This document shows positions 1-8,199 of a stretch of DNA of 64,000 nt, piece after piece (position 1 is the stretch's first letter; every line of letters begins with the position of its first letter). Under the pieces are notes generated by a model. The model was not told the origin of the DNA. It saw only the letters and a program-made list of their open reading frames with translations, and made no database searches. Position numbers and translations under genes: made by a program. Where the stretch lies: NCBI GenBank assembly GCA_023701205.1, contig JAMPXJ010000008.1, positions 62,001-126,000 of the forward strand, given 5' to 3'. Source of the stretch: Oligoflexia bacterium. GTDB taxonomy: Bacteria > Bdellovibrionota > UBA1018.

Positions 1-621
1 CCTGAATTTGAGCAAGAAATCAGGAGACTTGGCCCGCAACACCATTGGGTGGACTTAGGCGCCGGCGAAGGCCTGGCGGTCGAAGATTATTTAACCCATT
101 TCATCAAGTACTCCGCGGCCGGCCCCGATGAGCAAGGCAAGGCGAGAGCGACAGCAATATCCTACATTGTGACACGTCAGGACTTCACGAGACATGAAAA
201 GGCGAGGCTACTCAAGGGGCGATTCTTTGAAGACATCCCCAATGAGGAGATCGGCAAGTTCGACCTGGCGACCGACTTATTTGGAATCGCCGCCTATACC
301 CCGAAGCTCGATGTCTATCTCGACAAGGTGCTTCGTTTGTTGAACGAGGACGGGTCCCTGTTCATCGCTGTCGGAAATCCAGGGCTAGGCGGTGCTTCAC
401 TCCTGAAGAATGAGTTCCACACGAGCGACGGGAAGACCCTGAACTTTGTCGAATGGTTCAAGACGATTGCCGGAATCGAAGTGATCGAGCACAAGAATTC
501 AATGCAAATCAGGATCAAGGACAGGTTGCTGATCAAAGTCCCGCGCCTTATTCTTCAAAGCACGGATCGAGCGAGGCCTCCCTTGAGGGTTTTCCGCGAA
601 ATCCCGCGCGAGGGCCGTTGA
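1..621 (+). CDS. SAM-dependent methyltransferase-like protein, N-terminus missing at window edge
   Basis: The reading frame is open from base 1, so the true start lies outside the window. The visible 206 residues begin just before a class I SAM-binding motif I (VDLGAGEG near residue 17). Further on is a FDLATDLFGIAAY segment, where motif IV would be, and a hydrophobic strand (SLFIAVG) like those of Rossmann methyltransferases. Substrate is unknown. The last 25 codons overlap the 3' end of the convergent menH gene by 74 bp, and the tail is Arg/Pro-rich and unlike the rest, so the original C-terminus may have been lost or extended. The coding sequence is less GC-rich at its start than its neighbours. 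Confidence 0.6.
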   Translation, partial: PEFEQEIRRLGPQHHWVDLGAGEGLAVEDYLTHFIKYSAAGPDEQGKARATAISYIVTRQDFTRHEKARLLKGRFFEDIPNEEIGKFDLATDLFGIAAYTPKLDVYLDKVLRLLNEDGSLFIAVGNPGLGGASLLKNEFHTSDGKTLNFVEWFKTIAGIEVIEHKNSMQIRIKDRLLIKVPRLILQSTDRARPPLRVFREIPREGR

Positions 622-1315
622 TGAAGGCGACGCACTCCAGGAACCGCTCCGGCGCCTCCCAGGGCACCCGATGCCCGGCGCCCGGAATCTTTTCCGAAAG
701 GGTGCCCGGCGGAAGCCGTTCGAGCTGACCTGCATACTTGCGGTCCTTCTCTCCCGCGACCCAAAGCAGGGGGACCGGCAACCTTCCGAGCCGGGCGAGC
801 AGGTCTTCGTGGCTGCCGACCGACCAGTTGCGAAGCGCCGCCGCGAGGCGGGTACGGTCGAAATCACCTTCCTTGCGCTCCAGCGCCCGTCGATCCCCGC
901 CAAAGACCGGTTGCGCGTCCCAATCCGCGATCAGGCGCGCCCATTCGTCCCTTTCGAAGCGCCGCGCCCAGCCCTCATCCGCCTCCCGACGGGCCTGACG
1001 CTCGCCCGCGGTCCGGAGGCCCGGGTTGGCCGAAACCAGCGCGCCCGCGTGGAAAAGCTCGGGCGCCTCGAGCAGCGCATGCATCGCAAGCCGCCCTCCC
1101 ATCGAGTAGCCCAGGATCGCGGCCTTTTCGCCCGCGCGCGAGCCGGCCTGCACGCGGCTGCAGAAACTCTTGGCCCACTCCGCCGCGGAAGGCGGGATCG
1201 CTTCGCCGAGCAGGTCGACCTTCTCGAGCTTCACTCCGGGCAGGAAGCGCGACCAAGGCAGGGTATCCCAATCCGAGGGCAGGCCGAGGAAGCCATGCAG
1301 GAGATAGAGCCTCAT
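548..1315 (-). CDS. menH: 2-succinyl-6-hydroxy-2,4-cyclohexadiene-1-carboxylate synthase (menaquinone)
   Basis: This is a 255-residue alpha/beta hydrolase. It has an oxyanion segment HGFLG at residues 7-11, a nucleophile elbow GYSMGG with Ser71, Asp191 in a GEKD turn and His215 in GAGHRVPWE, which together make the usual catalytic triad. MenH eliminates pyruvate from the MenD product. I chose ATG at 1315 because it overlaps the menD stop in an ATGA junction and places the HGFLG motif at the normal distance from the N-terminus. It is the third gene of a menF-menD-menH operon whose start/stop overlaps suggest translational coupling. The 3' end runs 74 bp antisense into the neighbouring methyltransferase gene. 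Confidence 0.88.
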   Translation of the reverse strand: MRLYLLHGFLGLPSDWDTLPWSRFLPGVKLEKVDLLGEAIPPSAAEWAKSFCSRVQAGSRAGEKAAILGYSMGGRLAMHALLEAPELFHAGALVSANPGLRTAGERQARREADEGWARRFERDEWARLIADWDAQPVFGGDRRALERKEGDFDRTRLAAALRNWSVGSHEDLLARLGRLPVPLLWVAGEKDRKYAGQLERLPPGTLSEKIPGAGHRVPWEAPERFLECVAFINGPRAGFRGKPSREASLDPCFEE

Positions 1316-2883
1316 CTGCGACCGAGCCGATCGAACTCGTCCCAGAACCGCGCGGTGTCCTCGGAGTCGGGCTTGAGCTCCAGGAGCCAGTTGCCCTTGC
1401 GGTCGAAGGCGGCGGGCACCTCGTCCCAGCGCTCGTAATTCATTCCCCAGAGCTTCGCCCACGGCTCGAACTCCGTCCGGTGCTCGTTCTGGAACGCGGG
1501 GTCCGCGAAAAGGCGCGAGAAGATCTTTCCACCGCCGTTATTGATCACGGCGATGCGGGCCTCGATCTCCGGCCGCTGCGAAAGGATCCAGGGCCCCGGC
1601 AGATCGTAAAGCGCGGTGAGATCCCCGAGCACGGCCCAGTTCTCCCGGTCCTCGCGCGCGAAGCCCAGGAAGGTGGAAACCTGCCCGTCGATCCCGTTGG
1701 CGCCGCGGCTGGCACCGACCTCGAAGCCGCGGGATTCCCCGGCGGCGACCAGATCCCATTCGCGGATCGGCAGGCTGTTGCCGAGATACACCCGGGCGCC
1801 CGGACCGATGAGGCGGGAAAGCGCCCGAACCATTCCGGGCTCCGATCGGGGATAGCGCCCGAGCAAAGCCTCGAGCCCGACCGCGAGCTCCCGATCCTTC
1901 GCGAGCGCAGCCTGAGCGAACTCGGCGAATGCGCCCCCGCGCGCCGGACGCGAACCATCCAAGAGCGCCGTGAGATCAGCGTGCACCAGGCCCGAACGCG
2001 GCGAGCCCGAGAAAGGGAGCTCGCTCACCGAAAGCAGCGGCAGCTCCGTGCGTTTCTCGTCGAGATCGCGCCAGAACCGGAGCGTCGGCACGCCGCCGAT
2101 CCGCAGGACCGCGTCGATCGCATCGCGCACCGATTCGGCGAAACGCACCTGCAGGCTCGCTAGCTCCGGCGCTTCCCGCAGCCCGGACTGCGCTTCGAGA
2201 TAAACCGGCGCGCCCAGAGCGGCCAGGAATTCACGAACCGGCCCGCGGGCCGTCTCGGGGAGCGCCCCCACGAGCACCCACGGCCTTCGGGCCGCCGCCA
2301 GGAAGGATTGGAGCTCCGCGCGCGCGCCCGTCAGGTTCGGCCCTTCCGCTCGCGCGGATGCCAGTTCCGCGCGCGGCTCGAACTCCGAAGGCGAAAAGCT
2401 GCGATCCAGCAGCGGCTCCTCCAGGCAGACATTCAGGTGCGCCGGCCCGGTGCGTGCCCAGCCCTCGAGCGAAAACTCCTCGCCAGCCGCGAAATCCAGC
2501 GCGCGCTGCGCGTACGGCCCGAAGAGCCCCGCCTGCTCGATCGACTGCGGAGCGCCCGTGCCCCGGTAACGCCGAGGACGGTCCGCCGTGATCAGAAGCA
2601 GCGGCAGGCCCGAGTAGTGCGCTTCGACCGTGGCGGGCAGCAGCTCCGCGGCTGCCGTTCCCGAGGTCGTGATCACCGCCACCGGCGCGCCCTCAGCCTT
2701 GATCCGCCCGAGCGCGAAGAATGCGGCCGAGCGCTCCTCGAAAAAATGAAATTTACGGAATGCCCCGATCGAGCTCAGCACCGCGATGAGCGGGCTGTTG
2801 CGCGCGCCCGCGCACAGGCAGAGCTCGCGAACCCCGAGCGACGAGAGCTCCCCGGCCAGCCGGAACGCGAAGTCGATGTTCAT
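1312..2883 (-). CDS. menD: 2-succinyl-5-enolpyruvyl-6-hydroxy-3-cyclohexene-1-carboxylate synthase
   Basis: This 523-residue thiamine-diphosphate enzyme is slightly shorter than the roughly 556 residues of E. coli MenD. The N-terminal half carries EERSAAFFALG, the region with the cofactor-activating glutamate, and VITTSGTAAAELLPA. The C-terminal half has GDLTALYDLPG followed by INNGGGKIF, which is the ThDP/Mg-binding signature in the MenD form. MenD joins 2-oxoglutarate to isochorismate with loss of CO2. The start overlaps the menF stop (ATGA), and its own stop overlaps the menH start, so the three genes are almost certainly co-translated. Confidence 0.93.
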   Translation of the reverse strand: MNIDFAFRLAGELSSLGVRELCLCAGARNSPLIAVLSSIGAFRKFHFFEERSAAFFALGRIKAEGAPVAVITTSGTAAAELLPATVEAHYSGLPLLLITADRPRRYRGTGAPQSIEQAGLFGPYAQRALDFAAGEEFSLEGWARTGPAHLNVCLEEPLLDRSFSPSEFEPRAELASARAEGPNLTGARAELQSFLAAARRPWVLVGALPETARGPVREFLAALGAPVYLEAQSGLREAPELASLQVRFAESVRDAIDAVLRIGGVPTLRFWRDLDEKRTELPLLSVSELPFSGSPRSGLVHADLTALLDGSRPARGGAFAEFAQAALAKDRELAVGLEALLGRYPRSEPGMVRALSRLIGPGARVYLGNSLPIREWDLVAAGESRGFEVGASRGANGIDGQVSTFLGFAREDRENWAVLGDLTALYDLPGPWILSQRPEIEARIAVINNGGGKIFSRLFADPAFQNEHRTEFEPWAKLWGMNYERWDEVPAAFDRKGNWLLELKPDSEDTARFWDEFDRLGRR

Positions 2884-3956
2884 GCGAGACCCATCATGCG
2901 CTTGACGGATTCGCGCTTGAGCGCGAGCTCATCCCATTCCCGCTCGAGCACGCTTTCGGAAATCAGCCCGCAGCCCGATCCCAGACGGAGCTCGTCGGCG
3001 TCCCACTGGATATTGCGGATCGCCACCACGCAGCTCGCCTCGGCAACTTCCGCGCCCGAAGGCCAAAGCAGCCCGAACGGCGCGCCGAAGCGCCCACGCT
3101 CCCGCGCGCTCTCCTGCGAGCGCAACCAGTCCCAGCCCGGCTTGCGCGGGAAAGCGCCGAGCGCGGCCGTGGGATGAAGCGCGCGCACGAGCTTCTCGAA
3201 AGGCACCGCGCGCGAGAGTCGCGCCTCGATCGGCGTTTTCAGGTGAATCAGCGTCGGCAACTCGAGGACTCCCGTCTCGCCCACCTGGACTTCGCCGAGC
3301 TCCGTGAGTGCGGCCCGGATATCGTCGACCACGAGCTGGTGTTCCCGCCGTTCCTTGGGATCATCGAGGATCGCGCTCGACTCCTTGCCGGTCACCTTGC
3401 GGTAAGTACCTGCGAGCGCCATCGTCTTCAAAACTCCTCCACGAGTGACCTCGAAGAGGTCCTCGGGCGTCGCCCCGAGCATCCCGCCGTGCTCGTTCCA
3501 GATCCCGTAAACCCGGGCGGGGCCCGAACGTTCCAGGAGGCTCGCAATCAGGCTCGCGAGCACCGCAGGCGAAAGCTGTCCCGAGGCCCGCTCGAAAACG
3601 ACGGGAACGGCCTTGGTCAACGAACCCGAGCGAAACGCCTCCTGCAACTCCTCGAAGCCTTTGCGAAACGCGCCCTCATCCGGACCTTGCCAGGAAAACC
3701 GCGCGGTCTCGCCGTGATGTTCGGCGAACACCGCGAGCGCCTCGCGCAGCTCCCGCACGGTAAGCTCCGCCCATTGAGACGGGCTCGCCCAACACAAGGA
3801 TTCTGAAAGAAAAAAATCCGGCGCGAAGAAAGACACCGCATCGGCGCGAGGCGAAGCGCTCCAGGTCCAATCCCCCCACGCGATACGGACCTTCGAAATT
3901 TCGGAGCGAGCGGAGCGCGAAACCAGCATCGCGCCGGAGCTCAGGAATTGCTTCAT
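2880..3956 (-). CDS. menF: Isochorismate synthase (MenF/EntC family)
   Basis: The 358-residue protein has the chorismate-binding fold signatures in order. They are a Lys in TKAVPVVFE matching the general base, GATPEDLFEV, ALAGTYRK, LPTLIHLKTPIEA, LHPTAALGAFPR and RFGAPFGLLW. Chorismate is converted to isochorismate, the first committed step towards menaquinone. The N-terminus is shorter than in E. coli MenF (about 430 residues), but all visible catalytic segments are kept. It is the first gene of the men operon and is divergent from the DAHP synthase gene. The shared 180-bp gap holds an inverted repeat and a tandem repeat. A salicylate-pathway isochorismate synthase is unlikely given the menD neighbour. 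Confidence 0.88.
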   Translation of the reverse strand: MKQFLSSGAMLVSRSARSEISKVRIAWGDWTWSASPRADAVSFFAPDFFLSESLCWASPSQWAELTVRELREALAVFAEHHGETARFSWQGPDEGAFRKGFEELQEAFRSGSLTKAVPVVFERASGQLSPAVLASLIASLLERSGPARVYGIWNEHGGMLGATPEDLFEVTRGGVLKTMALAGTYRKVTGKESSAILDDPKERREHQLVVDDIRAALTELGEVQVGETGVLELPTLIHLKTPIEARLSRAVPFEKLVRALHPTAALGAFPRKPGWDWLRSQESARERGRFGAPFGLLWPSGAEVAEASCVVAIRNIQWDADELRLGSGCGLISESVLEREWDELALKRESVKRMMGLA

Positions 3957-4010
3957 AATCGGCGCCGTTTCTACAAAGATTCAGCTTGTTTGAACAGCGA
4001 ATTTTGTTTA

Positions 4011-4025
4011 ATCAGGTACCCTGAT
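4011..4025. promoter_or_regulatory. Inverted repeat ATCAGG-TAC-CCTGAT between divergent aromatic-pathway operons
   Basis: Perfect 6-bp arms around a 3-bp spacer lie in the short AT-richer gap between menF and the DAHP synthase gene. The size and place fit an operator for a dimeric regulator that could control both directions, but no regulator is known for it. The function is inference. Confidence 0.3.
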
Positions 4026-4078
4026 TCGGCATTGCTTTGCGGCTGGGGCGCCCGAGGGCCGTTCCAGTCCTGCTGCAG

Positions 4079-4108
4079 TATTGCTGCTAGTATTGCTGCT
4101 AGTATTGC
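4079..4108 (+). repeat. Tandem 12-bp repeat TATTGCTGCTAG, 2.5 copies
   Basis: Two perfect copies (4079-4090 and 4091-4102) are followed by a partial third (TATTGC). They end 28 bases before the DAHP synthase start codon, so the repeat would sit in the 5' leader or promoter. It is AT-richer than its surroundings. It may be a slippage tract that alters spacing; no function is proven. Confidence 0.6.
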
Positions 4109-4136
4109 CGAATGAAGAAACGGGGTTTTTCATCGT

Positions 4137-5063
4137 ATGTCTCCTCTGAATCCGCCCAATCTCCCGAGCGGCGCCGCCCCTTCCGGCTCGCGCTTCCGCG
4201 CCGGCCCCGTCGAGCTCGGCGGCCCCGGCTTCGTCGTGATGGCTGGTCCCTGTTCCATCGAGTCCCGCGAGCAGTTTCTCGAGATCGCCCAGGCGGTCAA
4301 AGGCGCGGGCGCCACGATGCTGCGGGGCGGGATCTTCAAGATGCGGACGCATTCCCATTCGTTTCAGGGCCTCGGCGAAGGGGCCTTCGAGATCGCCGAC
4401 GAGGTCCGCGCGCGTACCGGGCTGCCGCTCATCTCCGAAGTGACCGATCCGAGGCAGATTCCCGATCTGGGCGAGATCGTCGACGTGCTCCAGGTCGGCG
4501 CCCGCAACATGTACAATTACGAGCTGCTCAAGGAGCTGGGCCGGAGCGGCCTGCCGGTGCTGGTCAAGCGCGCCTTTTCGGCGACGGTCGAGGAATGGCT
4601 CGCGGCGGCGGAGTACGTGCGCGTCGCCGGCAACCCGCAGGTCGCCCTTTGCGAGCGCGGCATCCGCACCTTCGAGCGGATCACTCGCAACACGCTGGAT
4701 CTCTCGGCGGTAGCCTACATCAAAGCCAACTCCGACCTGCCGGTCATCGTCGATCCGAGCCATGGCACCGGCGTGCGCGCGTTGATCAAGCCGATGTGTC
4801 TCGCGGCGGCCGCCGCGGGGGCCGACGGCATCCTGCTCGAGGTCCACTCCAAGCCCGCCACCGCGCTCTCGGACGGCCAGCAGGCGCTGACCATCGAGGA
4901 CTTCCGCGAGATCATGCGCGACCTCAAGACGCTCCTGCCCGCGCTTGGTCGCGAGCTCCATTCCTTGCCGCAGGTGCCGGCGCGCGCGGGCCTGAAGCCT
5001 GGCGCGAAACCTTCGCTGCTCTTCGCCGCTGGAACCGCGATTCCCTCGTCCGGAAAGCCCTGA
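4137..5063 (+). CDS. aroF: 3-deoxy-7-phosphoheptulonate synthase (DAHP synthase, type I-beta/KDO8PS-like)
   Basis: The 308-residue protein has the AroF/KdsA TIM-barrel signatures. These are MAGPCSIES (about residue 36), [63 protein letters not shown] and a late [14 protein letters not shown]. It would condense phosphoenolpyruvate with erythrose-4-phosphate, the entry to the shikimate pathway that supplies chorismate to the neighbouring menF. No regulatory ACT or chorismate-mutase domain is attached. Some normally strict motif positions differ (FKMRTHSHS where FKPRTSPYS is usual; ARNMYN where ARNMQN is usual), so substrate specificity deserves a check. The gene leads a run with ubiE and a polyprenyl synthase. 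Confidence 0.8.
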   Translation: MSPLNPPNLPSGAAPSGSRFRAGPVELGGPGFVVMAGPCSIESREQFLEIAQAVKGAGATMLRGGIFKMRTHSHSFQGLGEGAFEIADEVRARTGLPLISEVTDPRQIPDLGEIVDVLQVGARNMYNYELLKELGRSGLPVLVKRAFSATVEEWLAAAEYVRVAGNPQVALCERGIRTFERITRNTLDLSAVAYIKANSDLPVIVDPSHGTGVRALIKPMCLAAAAAGADGILLEVHSKPATALSDGQQALTIEDFREIMRDLKTLLPALGRELHSLPQVPARAGLKPGAKPSLLFAAGTAIPSSGKP

Positions 5064-5076
5064 GGAACGCGACATC

Positions 5077-5802
5077 ATGGCACGCCCCCAAGCAACCCAA
5101 TCAGAAACGATTCGCGGGATGTTCAGCGCGATCTCCTCGCGCTACGATCTCGCGAACACGGTCCTCTCGCTCGGGACTCATCACGGCTGGCGGAAGGCCG
5201 CCGTGCGCTGGAGCGGCGCCCGCTCCGGGCACAAGGTCCTCGACTGCGCGAGCGGAACCGGGGATCTGGCGTTCGAGTTCGAGCGCGCGGTGGGCCCGCT
5301 CGGGGAGATCACCGGAACCGACTTCTGCGAGCCCATGCTGGAGCAGGCCCGGCGCAAGGCGCAGGCGCGCGCCTCGCGGGCGCGCTTCCAGGTCGCGGAT
5401 GTCATGGCGCTGCCTTTCGCCGACTCGTCGTTCGACATCGCGAGCATCGCCTTCGGGATCCGCAACGTCGCCGACCCGGTCACAGGCCTTTCCGAGATGG
5501 CCCGCGTACTGCGTCCGGGCGGCGTGGTCATGGTCCTGGAGTTCGGGCAATCGCGTCTGCCGCTCTGGAGCCAGGCCTTCAACTTCTATTCGCGGCGGAT
5601 ACTGCCCAGGCTCGGTGGGCTGCTCACCGGCAACCGCGCCGCGTACGAGTATCTGAACACCTCCTCTTCGCTTTTCCCGTGCGGCGGTGAGTTCGTGGCG
5701 CTTGCCGAGAAGACGGGGTGCTTCGACACGATGGAATTCCGCACCCTCATGGGGGGCATCGCCTTCATCTACCGCCTGCGCCGCAAGGGAGGACAAGCCT
5801 GA
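5077..5802 (+). CDS. ubiE: Demethylmenaquinone C-methyltransferase (UbiE/MenG family)
   Basis: The 241-residue class I methyltransferase has motif I VLDCASGTGDLAFE, an ADVMALPFADSSFD segment and the family signatures FGIRNVADP and LEFGQSRLP. The C-terminus is LMGGIAFIYRLRRK, as in UbiE/MenG. It performs the last step of menaquinone synthesis, methylating demethylmenaquinone with SAM. With the men genes next door and no ubiquinone genes in view, the MenG role is more likely than UbiE. A GAGGAA ribosome-binding site precedes the ATG. The stop codon overlaps the ATG of the following prenyl synthase (TGATG). Confidence 0.92.
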   Translation: MARPQATQSETIRGMFSAISSRYDLANTVLSLGTHHGWRKAAVRWSGARSGHKVLDCASGTGDLAFEFERAVGPLGEITGTDFCEPMLEQARRKAQARASRARFQVADVMALPFADSSFDIASIAFGIRNVADPVTGLSEMARVLRPGGVVMVLEFGQSRLPLWSQAFNFYSRRILPRLGGLLTGNRAAYEYLNTSSSLFPCGGEFVALAEKTGCFDTMEFRTLMGGIAFIYRLRRKGGQA

Positions 5803-6809
5803 TGCTCGAGCTCATGCCGCAGGATCTCGCGAACTCCCTGGAAACCCTCGATCTCCGGCTCGAGATCCCGCAGGAAATCCCCGAGCTGCAGACGCTGCTC
5901 TACGAAACCGTCCTGGCCGGCGGCAAGCGCTTTCGGCCGGGCCTGTGCCTGATGATGGGCAGCGTGCTCGGCGTGGAGCCCGCGAAAGCCGCGCCGTACG
6001 CGCGCGTGGCGGAACTCATGCACGCCGCCACCCTGGCTCATGACGACGTGATCGACGAGGCCACCAAACGGCGCAACAAGCCAACGCTCAATCAGATCGC
6101 GTCGAACCAGAAGGCGGTGCTCACGGGGGACCTGCTGCTGGCGCGCGTCGTCTACGAGATCGCCGATCTCGGAGACCTCGATATCCTGCGCGAAGGCTCC
6201 CAGGTCCTCGAGGATCTCGTCCGCGGGGAATGGCTTCAGATCGAGCGCCGCGGGAAGAGCCGGGTCCAGCGCGCGAACCTCGAGCTCGCCGCCCAGAAGA
6301 AGACCGCGAGCCTGATCGCCTGGTGCTGCACGACCCCGGCCCGCCTGAGCGGGGCGCCTTCGGGTCCGACCGCCAAGACCGAGCTCATCGAGCGCTGCCG
6401 CCGACTGGGCAACCTGATCGGGATCTCCTTCCAGATGGCCGACGACATCCTGGACTTCGAGGTCGACGGCGAGAAGCCCTACGCCAACGATCTGCGCGAA
6501 GGCCTCGTGAATTTCGTCGTGCTCGAGATGCAGGAGCGCGACCCTTCCATGGTTGCCAAGGCCCAGGAGATCCTGGACTTCTTCGAGCGCAATGGCGCTC
6601 ACGCTGCCGGCAGTCCGTGGCCATGGAGTCCCGCGCAACTGGAGGAGGCCCGCGAGGGCGTCCGCCGCCGCGTCCGGGAGATGCTGGACGAGGCCCGTCG
6701 GGAGCTGCGCATGATCGCGGAGCTATCGCCCGCGCCCGAAGCCCGCCGCGCACCGGCGACCGAGGCCCTCGATCAGATCCTTTTCCTGATGGCCGAGCGC
6801 GTCCGCTGA
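5802..6809 (+). CDS. Trans-polyprenyl diphosphate synthase (menaquinone side chain)
   Basis: The 335-residue IPP synthase has GGKRFRP near residue 48, the first Asp-rich motif in LAHDDVIDEA and the second in FQMADDILDFEVDG. The first motif is the DDxxD of long-chain trans-synthases. The DDILD motif is followed by KPYANDLREG rather than the common GKPxGxDL, a small departure. It would make the polyprenyl tail of menaquinone. I chose ATG 5802 because it overlaps the ubiE stop, whereas the longer frame runs into ubiE. Chain length cannot be told from sequence by eye. Confidence 0.87.
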   Translation: MLELMPQDLANSLETLDLRLEIPQEIPELQTLLYETVLAGGKRFRPGLCLMMGSVLGVEPAKAAPYARVAELMHAATLAHDDVIDEATKRRNKPTLNQIASNQKAVLTGDLLLARVVYEIADLGDLDILREGSQVLEDLVRGEWLQIERRGKSRVQRANLELAAQKKTASLIAWCCTTPARLSGAPSGPTAKTELIERCRRLGNLIGISFQMADDILDFEVDGEKPYANDLREGLVNFVVLEMQERDPSMVAKAQEILDFFERNGAHAAGSPWPWSPAQLEEAREGVRRRVREMLDEARRELRMIAELSPAPEARRAPATEALDQILFLMAERVR

Positions 6810-6866
6810 TCGGCCGCCGTTCCAAAACTGTTGCCTTTGATTTCGCGAGAGTTTACGTTTCCGCAG

Positions 6867-8030
6867 ATGAAATACGAGATGAACCCCGCGGAGATGAAAT
6901 TCGGAACCCTCGCGATCCATGCCGGCCAGGAGCCTGACCCCCAGACCGGAGCGGTCATGACTCCCATCTACCAGACGAGCACCTACGCCCAGGAATCCCC
7001 GGGCAAGCATCGCGGATACGAGTACTCGCGCACGGATAACCCGACTCGCACCGCTTACCAGGCCTGCGTGGCAGCGCTCGAGAACGCCAAGCACGCGCTG
7101 GCCTTCGCCTCGGGCCTGGCCACTACCGACTGTATCCTCCATACGCTCAAGCCGGGCGATCACGTCGTTTCGTGCGACGATGTTTACGGCGGCACCTTCC
7201 GCATCTTCGACAAGGTGTACAAGCGCCTCGGGATCGAGTTCACCTTCGTGGACCTCTCGGATCTCAAGAAGGCCGAAGCCGCTTTCCGCCCGAACACGAA
7301 GCTCCTCTGGATGGAAAGCCCCACCAACCCGATGCTCAAGATCCTGGACATCCAGGCCCTTGCGGCCCTGGCCCGCGCCAAGAGCGCGCGCTCGGTGGTC
7401 GACAACACGTTCATGAGCTCCTACTTCCAGAAGCCGCTCAACCTCGGCGCCGATGTCGTCGTTCACAGCGTGACGAAGTACATGAACGGCCATAGCGACG
7501 TGGTCGGCGGGGTGCTCGCCACGAACGACACGTCGCTTTACACGGACCTCAAGTTCTTCCAGAACGCCGTGGGCGGGGTGCCCGCGCCGATGGACTGCTT
7601 CCTCGTCCTCCGGGGACTCAAGACCCTCCATGTCCGCATGGAGCGCCACGCCCAGAACGCGATGGCGCTCGCGCGCTTCCTCGAGAAGCATCCGAAGGTG
7701 GAACGTGTCATCTACCCGGGCCTGGAAAGCCACCCGCAGCATGCGATTGCCCGCAAGCAGATGTCGGGCTTTGGCGGAATGATCACCTTTTTCATCCGCG
7801 GCGGACTGCCGGAAGCCCGGAAATTCCTCGAGAAAGTGCGCATCTTCACCCTGGCCGAAAGTCTCGGCGGGGTCGAGTCGCTGATCGAGCATCCAGCGAT
7901 CATGACGCACGCGAGCATTCCGCCGGAAACCCGCAAAGAGCTCGGCATCCACGACAACTTGATTCGAATCAGCGTGGGAATCGAGGATCTCGCCGATCTC
8001 AAGGCCGACCTCGAACAGGCCCTTCAGTAA
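6867..8030 (+). CDS. Cystathionine gamma-synthase/gamma-lyase family PLP enzyme
   Basis: This Cys/Met-metabolism transsulfuration enzyme of about 387 residues has IYQTSTYAQ near the N-terminus, YSRTDNPTR and LAFASGLATT. The PLP lysine lies in HSVTKYMNGHSDVVGG, and the C-terminus carries SLGGVESLIEHPAIMTHAS and IRISVGIEDLADL. The family includes MetB, cystathionine gamma-lyase (MccB) and beta-lyases, and sequence alone does not separate them. In-frame ATGs at 6867, 6879 and 6894 are all possible starts; homologues begin near KFGTLAIHAG. It lies 57 bp after the prenyl synthase on the same strand. Confidence 0.88.
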   Translation: MKYEMNPAEMKFGTLAIHAGQEPDPQTGAVMTPIYQTSTYAQESPGKHRGYEYSRTDNPTRTAYQACVAALENAKHALAFASGLATTDCILHTLKPGDHVVSCDDVYGGTFRIFDKVYKRLGIEFTFVDLSDLKKAEAAFRPNTKLLWMESPTNPMLKILDIQALAALARAKSARSVVDNTFMSSYFQKPLNLGADVVVHSVTKYMNGHSDVVGGVLATNDTSLYTDLKFFQNAVGGVPAPMDCFLVLRGLKTLHVRMERHAQNAMALARFLEKHPKVERVIYPGLESHPQHAIARKQMSGFGGMITFFIRGGLPEARKFLEKVRIFTLAESLGGVESLIEHPAIMTHASIPPETRKELGIHDNLIRISVGIEDLADLKADLEQALQ

Positions 8031-8199
8031 CCGGGGGACTGATTCAATCGGATTTTACGGTTGATTTCCCGATTAATCCGCTCTATTCATGGGGTATGCG
8101 CAAGCTCAAGGAAATGATCCGGAGATTTCTCCGTTCCAACGCCCGCCTCGCCCTCGCGTGAACGAACGCGCGATCCGTCCCTTTCCATCGCTGACCCGC

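Noticed and set aside
4008..5078. A 356-codon minus-strand frame opposite the DAHP synthase gene
   Set aside because: Shadow of a conserved enzyme; Arg/Gly/Ala-rich composition without motifs.
8096..8161. A 21-residue basic ORF between the PLP enzyme and the membrane-protein gene
   Set aside because: It reads like an amphipathic peptide, but there is no convincing ribosome-binding site and the frame is too short to judge.
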